Below, in pieces: positions 57,673-64,000 of a stretch of 64,000 nucleotides of DNA. The notes beneath the pieces were generated by a model, which did no database searches, was not told where the DNA came from, and worked only from the letters and a program-made list of their open reading frames with translations. Source of the stretch: Bradyrhizobium sp. SSBR45G (GTDB lineage Bacteria; Pseudomonadota; Alphaproteobacteria; Rhizobiales; Xanthobacteraceae). Where the stretch lies: the NCBI RefSeq assembly GCF_030159255.1, contig NZ_BSCT01000015.1, forward strand, positions 95,897 to 159,896. The letters run 5' to 3'. The position numbers and the translations under genes were made by a program. How positions within the stretch are numbered: position 1 is the stretch's first letter; every line of letters starts with the position of its first letter.

Positions 57673-57691
57673 CACACCTTACTTAGGTGTG
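57673..57691. promoter_or_regulatory. Hairpin upstream of the RT operon
   Basis: CACACCT and AGGTGTG form a perfect 7-bp inverted repeat with a 5-nt centre, 37 bp upstream of repeat copy 1. It could be an operator or a structural part of an RT-associated RNA. Confidence 0.4.
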
Positions 57692-57980
57692 ATCGGAGAG
57701 TCGCGCAACCAGGAACGCGTGATCATCAAGAGAATTCCGGGATAGTGACGAGAGAGGAGAGGTGGCTTCCAATCCGTACGAGCTTACCGATTGCGCTCGG
57801 GATGTGACGATGACAGTGCACTTCATCTCGCGTCGAGGGCGGCTCCGAGCTTCCAGGGTCGGCCGACAAGGCCTCTTGTCCGCAAATGTCCGTGTCCTTG
57901 CCGCAAGAGGCTGAACTTTGCGCAGACGGCGTTGGGCGATCGACTGCTAGCAATTGGCGCCTCACCGGACGCCGATTCCC
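57692..57980. other. Boundary region between the RT islet and DUF817 gene
   Basis: About 290 bp. An inverted repeat GCCTCTTG/CAAGAGGC with a wide loop lies near 57866-57910. No gene or mobility gene is visible. Confidence 0.35.
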
Positions 57981-58916
57981 ATGCATGACGACGAGTTCTC
58001 ATCGGCCGCAGCGCATGACAGCGCCGCCGCGATCTGGGCGCCACTGCGTCCCTTCATCGCCGCTGAGGCGCGTCTCGCCGTGCGCGCGGCGAAGACGCCC
58101 TGGACCGTCTTCCTCTACGAATTCCTTCGCTTCGGCGTGAAGCAGGCTTGGGCCTGCCTGTTCGGCGGCATCGCGGTGGCGCTGATGTTGCTGACGTGGC
58201 GGTTCTATCCGGCCAACGCGCCGCTGGCGCGCTACGACTTTCTCTTTCTCTGCATGCTCGGCGTCCAGGCCGCGCTGCTCGCTGCGCGCCTGGAGACCTG
58301 GGAGGAGGCGAAGATCATCCTGATCTATCACCTCGTCGGCACCGCCATGGAGCTGTTCAAGACCGCGACCGGCTCGTGGATCTATCCCGAGCCGAGCCTC
58401 ATCAAGCTCGGCGGCGTGCCGCTGTTCTCCGGCTTCATGTATTCCTGCATCGGCAGCTATCTCTGCCGGGTCTGGCGGCTGTTCGATTTCCGCTTCACCG
58501 GCCATCCGTCGCGGCGCTGGCTGATCGCTTTAAGCGCTGCGATCTACCTCAACTTCTTCACCGACCATTACGGGCTCGATCTGCGGCTCGTGCTGTTCGG
58601 CTGGGCCGCGCTGCTGTTCGCGCCGGCGACGGTCCACTTCAAGGTCTGGCGCGTGCACCGCGCGATGCCGCTGCTGCTCGGGCTGATCCTGGTGTCACTG
58701 TTCATCTGGCTGTCGGAGAACGTCGGCACCTTCACCCGGGTCTGGCTGTATCCGCAGCAGGCCCATGGCTGGGCCATGGTGTCGCCGGCCAAGCTCGGCT
58801 CATGGTTCCTGCTGCTGATCATCAGCTACACGCTGGTCAGCCTGATCAACCGGCCGAGGGCGATGAACGCCGGGGAGAACGCGCTCTTGCCGGAGCGCGA
58901 GAGGCAAGCCGCATAG
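57981..58916 (+). CDS. DUF817 membrane protein
   Basis: 311 residues with about seven to eight membrane helices. The region LETWEEAKIILIYHLVGTAM and GSWIYPEPSLIKLGGVPLF are the signatures of the DUF817 family, unknown in function. ATG at 57981 (MHDDEFSS); a TTG at 57954 would add nine residues. Monocistronic. Confidence 0.87.
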   Translation: MHDDEFSSAAAHDSAAAIWAPLRPFIAAEARLAVRAAKTPWTVFLYEFLRFGVKQAWACLFGGIAVALMLLTWRFYPANAPLARYDFLFLCMLGVQAALLAARLETWEEAKIILIYHLVGTAMELFKTATGSWIYPEPSLIKLGGVPLFSGFMYSCIGSYLCRVWRLFDFRFTGHPSRRWLIALSAAIYLNFFTDHYGLDLRLVLFGWAALLFAPATVHFKVWRVHRAMPLLLGLILVSLFIWLSENVGTFTRVWLYPQQAHGWAMVSPAKLGSWFLLLIISYTLVSLINRPRAMNAGENALLPERERQAA

Positions 58917-58930
58917 CCCGCTGCCGGTGG

Positions 58931-59074
58931 GTGGGCAAAGGCGCGGCACGGTGTTGAGATGAGGACGGTGTCGAGCGCGCCGTGCCCACCGCGTCTTGCG
59001 GCAGTCAGCGGATGGTGGGCACGGCGCGGGAGCTTGTCTTCGTTACGGAAGCCGCTCGGCGCGCCTTTGCCCAC
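58931..59074. repeat. Nested inverted repeat element
   Basis: Outer arms GTGGGCAAAGGCGCG (58931-58945) and CGCGCCTTTGCCCAC (59060-59074); inner arms CGCGCCGTGCCCACC (58976-58990) and GGTGGGCACGGCGCG (59014-59028). Transcribed, it would fold into long hairpins. Located between DUF817 and the next gene, which converge. Confidence 0.8.
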
Positions 59075-59094
59075 CCTACTGCGGCGGGGCTCCG

Positions 59095-59331
59095 CTACTT
59101 CTTCTTCGCGCCGACGCGCTCCAGCGACTTGATCTGAAGCGGCGGGCGGCCGGATTTTTCGGCGATGTCGCGGTCCTGCTCCATGATGAAGCCCTTGGCC
59201 GGCTCGTCGCCGTCGAGGCCGCCGAGCAGCTCGGCCGGGACGCGCCGGTTGGAGCGCTGCGAGCCGTCCTCGTAGGTCACGTTGAAGAAGGCGAATTCGC
59301 CTTTGGGATTGGAGCCGGGTTTTTTCGCCAT
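59095..59331 (-). CDS. Small conserved hypothetical protein
   Basis: 78 residues, hydrophilic: MAKKPGSNPKGEFAFFNVTYEDG at the start, then RRVPAELLGGLDGDEPAKG, and a basic tail ending VGAKKK. Seen widely in Bradyrhizobium-like genomes with no assigned function. The start is sharp, the frame is fully open and codon use matches the chromosome. Confidence 0.75.
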   Translation of the reverse strand: MAKKPGSNPKGEFAFFNVTYEDGSQRSNRRVPAELLGGLDGDEPAKGFIMEQDRDIAEKSGRPPLQIKSLERVGAKKK

Positions 59332-59639
59332 GGGGTGCGCTTTACGGCGGCGGGACCCGTCCGGTCAATGCAAGAAAATGCTTATCCGCTGTCCGAATTT
59401 GACTTTCCCGTCATATGGTTTTCGCGGGAATCGGCGTGGCGGCGAGGTCCCGCCGACAGCGGCAAAGTCCTCCACCGGAGGTGACGGGATGCCGCTGCAA
59501 CGGCCGTCCCGGGAGGCGCGGTGGCAGGTTGCGCCGCCGCACCGGTTCGGGCTTCGACCGCACCGGCGATGCTCCTCGATTTTGCCGGATGAACGTGCAT
59601 CCCTGTGCGGCCCAACGAAGCCGCGAATGAACCCCGCTG
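59332..59639. other. Intergenic region
   Basis: About 308 bp upstream of the DCC protein gene; no gene, repeat or clear promoter recognised. Confidence 0.35.
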
Positions 59640-60020
59640 ATGTCGATGCCCCAACTCACCGTCTGGTACAACACGCGCTGCCCGGTCTGCGACGCCGGCA
59701 TCGACTGGCAACGCAACAAGCTGCTGGCGCTGGTCAAGTCGGGACGGGTCGTGTTCAAGGACATCAACGACGAGCCGGAGGCGCTCAGTTCCTTCGGCGC
59801 CGACGTCGACGATGTCCGCCGCCGCCTGCACGCGACCGACGAGGACGGGCAGCTGATCACCGGCGCCGACGTGGCGCTCCGCCTGTGGAAGCTCACGCCG
59901 GGCGAAAGCTGGCTGGCGACGCTGTTCGGCAACCGCCTGATGCGCCCGCTGACCCGCTTCGGCTACGACCGCTTCGCGGACGTGCTGTTCGCCTGGAACA
60001 AGCGCCAGGGGCATTGGTGA
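59640..60020 (+). CDS. DCC-family thiol-disulfide oxidoreductase-like protein
   Basis: 126 residues. The N-terminal redox motif is CPVC (residues 14-17, in NTRCPVCDAGIDW) where the family name motif is DxxCxxC; the thioredoxin-like body has VFKDINDEPEAL and the C-terminal helix RLMRPLTRFGYDRFADVLF. Member of DUF393. Substrate unknown. ATG at 59640 or 59646. Confidence 0.85.
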   Translation: MSMPQLTVWYNTRCPVCDAGIDWQRNKLLALVKSGRVVFKDINDEPEALSSFGADVDDVRRRLHATDEDGQLITGADVALRLWKLTPGESWLATLFGNRLMRPLTRFGYDRFADVLFAWNKRQGHW

Positions 60021-60067
60021 GGGGGGATCTTTGCTTGAGCCCACACTCTCACCGCGATGGCGGTGAA

Positions 60068-60122
60068 CTCCCCTCCCCGCTGCCGACAATCGCTGCGCGA
60101 TTGCGGCGTGGGGGAGGGGAGC
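60068..60122. repeat. Short palindromic intergenic repeat
   Basis: CTCCCCTCCCCGC is inverted as GTGGGGGAGGGGAG around an ATCGCTGCGCGAT-like centre (CAATCGCTGCGCGATTG). Lies between convergent genes and may end their transcripts. Confidence 0.7.
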
Positions 60123-60150
60123 GCACCGTCGGTGTCGCGACAGTTCGAGT

Positions 60151-60471
60151 CTAACGCCGCCGCACCTTGACCCGCGCATGCACCCGTGGGCCGCGGCTGT
60201 CATCGTCGTCGTCATCGCTGCCGCCGAGCGCCATGATGGCGGTGCCCATGGCGGTCGAGCCGAAGGTGACGAAGAACGAGCCGAGCAGCAGGCCGATGGC
60301 GACGCCGGGCGAGTGGTCGGAGAAGATCAGGTGGCGCAGGCCCCAGGGATCGAGCGCCAGCAGGCCGCCGACCAGCACCACGGCCATGCCGAGGCCGAGC
60401 GCGAGGTTGATCGCGAGCAGGCGGAACAGGGGCACCTGGAGCAGTCGGCGCGGGCGCTGGCTGGGCTGCAT
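60151..60471 (-). CDS. Small membrane protein, two helices
   Basis: 106 residues from the ATG at 60471. Two membrane helices (residues 17-40 and 52-80), then a run of Asp residues (GGSDDDDDDS) and a basic tail RVHARVKVRRR. Conserved in Bradyrhizobium-like genomes; function unknown. Longer in-frame starts enter repeat-like sequence. Confidence 0.7.
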   Translation of the reverse strand: MQPSQRPRRLLQVPLFRLLAINLALGLGMAVVLVGGLLALDPWGLRHLIFSDHSPGVAIGLLLGSFFVTFGSTAMGTAIMALGGSDDDDDDSRGPRVHARVKVRRR

Positions 60472-61007
60472 CGGCGATCTCCTGCGGATCGTGAGCGATG
60501 AGCGGAATCGTAGCATCGATCTCACCGGGCTCAAGGCCGGAGCCGCCCGGTGCGGACATGGCTGTGGCGCAGCGAGGGCGCATCGTTTTGGGACAGGTGG
60601 TCGATTGTCATCGTGTGAGTGGCCGGCCGTCTGGGGCCCGAGGCGGTGGTCGCCGCATTGATATGCCTTCTTCAAAACCGTCAGATGGGGAGAACCGCGT
60701 GCTCCTCTTGCTCCGTCATTCCGGGGCGCGCGCAGCGCGAGCCCGGAATCCATAACCACAGGCGAACGTGATCAGGCACCCTCTTTGCCACCAGCTAGCC
60801 CCGACAACGCCGGCCTGTGAGTATGGATTCCGGGCTCGCCCGCTCCGCACCAAATCAGCTTCGCTGATTTGCCGCTGCGCGAGCGCCCCGGAATGACGGA
60901 GCAAGAGGAGGGCGCCAGCGCCACGGAATCACGGAGCAAGAGCGAAGGGCGTGGGCTTGGAATGAACTTGTCCAGACCTGCGCTCAGCGCACAAAACTCC
61001 GCCGCTC
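60472..61007. other. Intergenic region largely filled by a repeat
   Basis: About 536 bp. Contains the palindromic repeat at 60713-60899; no gene is supported in the remaining sequence. Confidence 0.45.
60713..60899. repeat. Large palindromic intergenic repeat, second copy
   Basis: TCCGTCATTCCGGGGCG and its inverse CGCCCCGGAATGACGGA form the ends; inside, CCCGGAATCCATAACCACA and GTATGGATTCCGGGC are again inverted. Related to 48133-48278. A short inner hairpin AAATCAGC-TTC-GCTGATTT lies at 60852-60870. Confidence 0.85.
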
Positions 61008-61520
61008 TCACGCCGCCTCGCCCTCGGCCACGCCATGCTGCCGGGCGATCACGCTCTGCCAGACACTGGCGATGGCGCGTTGCGTCTCGGGTGCGATCAG
61101 GCAGTGGCCTTCATTGTCGAAGCCGCAGAAGCGCACCGAGGGATCGTGCCGCACCTCGACCAGCGCCTTGTTGATCATCTCCAGCGAGGCCATCACCTGG
61201 CCGATGTTCTGCAGCCGCGTGTGATGCAGGATGTCGATCAGGCGGAACATCATGATCGGCGGCTGGCCCATCGCGATGCCCGGCCGGCCGAATTCGAAGA
61301 ACACGTTCACCGCCGGCAGCGCGCTCTGGATCTGCGCCAGGACCTTCGCCGCATCCTCGATGCTGCAGGCGACGAGATGCGCGCCCTGGGTCGGGAGCGC
61401 AGGCGTCTGCGCCGCCTCCGGGCCGAGCCCGAGGCTGGCGAGCACCTGATGCTCGATCCAGCGGCGCACCTCCGGCGGCGCCGAGCGGATCTGGTCGGCG
61501 GATAGCGTAATCCCGATCAT
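61008..61520 (-). CDS. Hypothetical protein
   Basis: 170 residues from the ATG at 61520, which follows AAAGGAG with an 8-bp gap. The N-terminus resembles short DNA- or protein-binding helices (LSADQIRSAPPEVRRWIEHQ), followed by an alpha-helical body with FEFGRPGIAMGQPPIMMF and a C-terminal TQRAIASVWQSVIARQHG. No family recognised; typical Bradyrhizobium codon use. Confidence 0.75.
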   Translation of the reverse strand: MIGITLSADQIRSAPPEVRRWIEHQVLASLGLGPEAAQTPALPTQGAHLVACSIEDAAKVLAQIQSALPAVNVFFEFGRPGIAMGQPPIMMFRLIDILHHTRLQNIGQVMASLEMINKALVEVRHDPSVRFCGFDNEGHCLIAPETQRAIASVWQSVIARQHGVAEGEAA

Positions 61521-61647
61521 CGCGTCATCTCCTTTGTGGTTCAGCTTAGAAAGCGAAGATGGCGCGGCGTTGATCCGGATCAAGCGGCTGCCAGGACACC
61601 CTGACTCAGGCACCTTGTCTCAGACATCTTGCCTCAGGCACCTGGCC

Positions 61648-62598
61648 TCACGGCGCCACCAGTTCGACACGCCGGTTCAGCGCGCGGCCCGCATCGGTCG
61701 CATTGCTGCCGACCGGCGCGAGCAGGCCGACGCCGGCGGTGCGCAGCCGGGCGGGCACGATGCGGAAGCTCCTCACCAGCTCTGCGGCGACCGCCTCGGC
61801 GCGCCGCCGTGACAGATCGAGATTGTAGTCATAGCTGCCCTGGTTGTCGGTGTGGCCGACGATGAAGACGTTGAGCTGCGGCTGGCCGGTCAGCAGCTGC
61901 GCGATCTGCTCCAGCGTCGGCCGGCTCTCCGGCTTGATGGTCGCCTTGTCGGTGTCGAAATAGATGCCGTAGAGCGCGATGTGGCCCTTGTCGCCGAGGC
62001 CCTTGGCCATCGCGGCGGCGCTGACCATCTTGTTCTCCATCGCGCCGAGCTCGGCGATCGTCAGCTGGGCATAGATCTGCTGATTGTTCTGGCTGACCAG
62101 CACACCGGCATAGATCTCGCGGCCATCAGCGGCCTTGCGTCCGGCGACATAGCGATACTCGAAGCCGTCGACCCACATCTGCGGCACCGGCAGGATGTCG
62201 ATCGCCTCGGTGAAGGGGATGCCGCCGCAGGCGTCGGTGTCGCAGGCGAACAGCGGCTCGAAGCCTTGCTTGGCGAGCTGGTTCTCGAAATTGCGCGCCA
62301 CTTCCAGGATCGAAGGGCCCGGCGCAGTGCGATAGGCGATCCTGACGATGCGGCCCTCCAGGCGCCGCTCGTCGGTCGCCTTGCCGTCCTTGAACGGTGC
62401 TGCCTGCAGCCGCGCCGCGTCGAAATCCTTGGCGACATAGCCGGTGATGACGCTGCCGGCGAAGCGGCCTATGCCGGGATAATCCTTGGCCCCCGCCACA
62501 TCACCGGGCTGAGCGGCCGCGGGCGCGAAAGAGTGAAAGATCGAAGCCGCGATGAGCGCCAGTTGCGCCAGCGTGCCGGGGCGGAAACGCATTTTCAT
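61648..62598 (-). CDS. OmpA-family outer-membrane/periplasmic protein
   Basis: 316 residues. Signal peptide of about 29 residues ends AAA. A middle domain of unknown fold (40-190) with two cysteines (FACDTDACGG) precedes a C-terminal OmpA domain (about 205-315), with LYGIYFDTDKATIKPES, the peptidoglycan-binding VGHTDNQGSYDYNLDLSRRR and a C-terminal NRRVELV. It likely tethers the envelope to peptidoglycan. The ATG at 62598 fits the signal peptide. Confidence 0.88.
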   Translation of the reverse strand: MKMRFRPGTLAQLALIAASIFHSFAPAAAQPGDVAGAKDYPGIGRFAGSVITGYVAKDFDAARLQAAPFKDGKATDERRLEGRIVRIAYRTAPGPSILEVARNFENQLAKQGFEPLFACDTDACGGIPFTEAIDILPVPQMWVDGFEYRYVAGRKAADGREIYAGVLVSQNNQQIYAQLTIAELGAMENKMVSAAAMAKGLGDKGHIALYGIYFDTDKATIKPESRPTLEQIAQLLTGQPQLNVFIVGHTDNQGSYDYNLDLSRRRAEAVAAELVRSFRIVPARLRTAGVGLLAPVGSNATDAGRALNRRVELVAP

Positions 62599-63017
62599 TG
62601 TGACCTCTCGAGAAAATGGCGGGCCGAGGCTCCTGCGGATCACGGCCCGTGTGGATCAAGGCTCTCGTCGGCGACGGCTGTTGTGGTTCGAGATCTACGG
62701 ACGACGGGACGTGAGACGTGGGCACGTCTGCCATTGGTGAGGATGACGCCGCCGGCCGTTCAAATGTGTGACGGCTGAATTTGTGACGGCCGAGTGTGTG
62801 ACGGCTTGCGCGGACCGATTGCGACCGATCGTCCGCCGCGGCTGGCCTGCCGCGGCGAAATCGGGCATTGTCGCGGCGCCTCGGCGGCGCGGCAGGCGCG
62901 ATGATCGGCCCGGCCATGCCATGTTCATCATGGTTGCCCGATCATGGCCATCGCGTAACCGGCGGGCGCGCGACCTGCCCGTTCCCACCACGCTCTCATG
63001 CAGGGACCTTTCATCTG
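62599..63017. other. Divergent intergenic region
   Basis: 419 bp between ompA-like and lytic transglycosylase genes. It contains a triple 15-bp direct repeat at 62767-62811 and no supported gene. Confidence 0.4.
62767..62811. repeat. Triple 15-bp direct repeat
   Basis: TGTGACGGC recurs at 62767, 62782 and 62797, each followed by six variable bases, in a region between divergent genes. Helically phased repeats of this kind could bind a regulator; it might instead be a simple tandem repeat. Confidence 0.6.
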
Positions 63018-63824
63018 ATGCTGGCTTTTCGATCCCTCGTCGCCGTTGCGATCCTGTCGTTTGCCTCGCCCGCTTTGGCCGCGCGCTGCGGCGGCGATTT
63101 CAATACGTTCGTCACGAGCATGTCGGCGGAAGCGCAGAGCGCCGGCGTCTCCGGCGCCGTGGTCAGCCAGGCGCTGTCGGGCGTGACGCTCGATCCGGCC
63201 GTGCTCGCCTTCGACCGCCGCCAGCGCTACACCTTCAACAAGAGCTTCGAGCAGTACGTCTCGACCCGCGTCGGCGCCGGCCGCATCAATGGCGGCCGCG
63301 CCATGCTGCAGCGGCACGCGGCGCTGCTGTCGCGCATCGAGCAGCAGTATGGCGTGCCGCGTCAGATCCTGGTCGCGATCTGGGGACTGGAGACCGATTT
63401 CGGCAAGGGCGATATGGGCAAGCTGCCGGTCATTCGCACCTTGGCCACCCTTGCGCATGACTGCCGCCGCACCGAGCTGTTCCAGGGCGAGCTGCTGGCG
63501 GCGCTGAAGATCCTGCAGCGCGGCGATCTCACGCAGTCCGACCTCGTCGGCGCCTTCGCCGGCGAGATCGGCCAGACCCAGTTCCTGCCGTCGTCCTACA
63601 TCAAATACGGCGTCGACTTCGATGGCGACGGCCGCGTCGACCTGCGCCACTCGACCGCCGACGTGCTGGCCTCGACCGCCAACCTGCTGCACAGCAACGG
63701 CTTCAAGATGGGCGCGCCCTATGACGAGGGCTCCGCGAATTTCGATGCCATGCGCGAGTGGAACAGGGCGGTGATCTACCGCAAGACCATCGGCTACTAC
63801 GCCGATCAGCTGATGGGGCGGTAG
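63018..63824 (+). CDS. Lytic murein transglycosylase
   Basis: 268 residues. Signal peptide of about 22 residues ends LAA. The SLT-type MltB-like fold includes the catalytic Glu in AIWGLETDFGKGD near residue 121 and the GEIGQTQFLPSSYIKYGVD block near 190. It cuts the glycan strands of peptidoglycan. The ATG at 63018 sits right before the signal peptide; the earlier frame start at 62868 is not needed. Confidence 0.9.
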   Translation: MLAFRSLVAVAILSFASPALAARCGGDFNTFVTSMSAEAQSAGVSGAVVSQALSGVTLDPAVLAFDRRQRYTFNKSFEQYVSTRVGAGRINGGRAMLQRHAALLSRIEQQYGVPRQILVAIWGLETDFGKGDMGKLPVIRTLATLAHDCRRTELFQGELLAALKILQRGDLTQSDLVGAFAGEIGQTQFLPSSYIKYGVDFDGDGRVDLRHSTADVLASTANLLHSNGFKMGAPYDEGSANFDAMREWNRAVIYRKTIGYYADQLMGR

Positions 63825-63927
63825 GCTCGGAGCGTCACCTCAACATCGCCAATGCCTTCGCGCAGGCGGGGCCATCGACATAACGAACAGGGCTGGTGCG
63901 ACCAACGATCGTGCCAATCAGTTGCTC

Positions 63928-64000
63928 CGTCATGCCCGGGCTTGACCCACGGCTGTCCGGTTGAGGCTTTTAACATATACTGAGGCTCAACTGGCGGTCA
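63928..64000. repeat. Start of an intergenic repeat at the window edge
   Basis: GTCATGCCCGGGCTTGACCC is the usual head of an alphaproteobacterial intergenic repeat; it is cut by the window end. No gene begins before the edge. Confidence 0.45.

Noticed and set aside
55683..57700. Complete group II intron
   Set aside because: No maturase or endonuclease domain follows the RT, and no domain V-like hairpin or intron boundary was found on the RT strand.

Overview
The window is chromosomal DNA of a high-GC alphaproteobacterium, most likely a Bradyrhizobium-like member of the Hyphomicrobiales. This is inferred from gene content (GspN-type type II secretion operon, rhizobial-style DnaG without zinc ligands, DUF1127 protein, DUF817 and DCC proteins) and from several families of short palindromic repeats typical of that group. 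No species can be named from the sequence alone.

Layout. 1-8043: a type II secretion operon, gspE (cut by the left edge) through a GspN/GspC-type protein, with tightly overlapping genes. 8135-13397: a periplasmic redox region with a small secreted protein, a large multicopper oxidase, and a three-gene flavinylation set (FMN-binding protein, ApbE, four-helix membrane protein). 13767-27788: housekeeping and regulatory genes, including an orphan ParA, a DapA-family lyase behind an apparent attenuator, a possible sRNA, lysR-trxB, lrp, DoxX, greA, carB, an MFS exporter divergent from its ArsR-type regulator, a tRNA-like element, a methyltransferase and a Dps-like protein. 27850-30306: a sulfur/persulfide cluster (TauE remnant, ETHE1-like hydrolase, two YeeE/YedE half-transporters, SqrR/BigR-type repressor). 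30307-41932: cupin, ROK regulator with an orphan peptide-binding protein, thioesterase, carA, YqeY, acyl-CoA synthetase between long inverted repeats, membrane proteins, SRPBCC/ArsR pair and a LysE exporter.

42078-43266 is an AT-rich two-gene islet: a four-helix membrane protein and a membrane-anchored TIR-like/deoxyribosyltransferase-like protein, with the look of a defence module. 43309-53286 returns to core genes: PhzF, DUF1127, MocR, N-formylglutamate amidohydrolase, transglutaminase, gamma-glutamylcyclotransferase, dnaG, rpoD. 53499-55682 is a TPR O-GlcNAc-transferase-like protein.

55946-57636 is a second AT-rich islet, carrying a stand-alone reverse transcriptase, a small single-helix membrane protein just upstream of it, and two almost identical 93-bp direct repeats that bracket the start and form the end of the small gene. 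It matches neither retrons, nor diversity-generating retroelements, nor an intact group II intron in the features visible here. It is the best candidate for an undescribed system. 57981-64000 holds DUF817, DCC, OmpA and lytic transglycosylase genes plus repeats.
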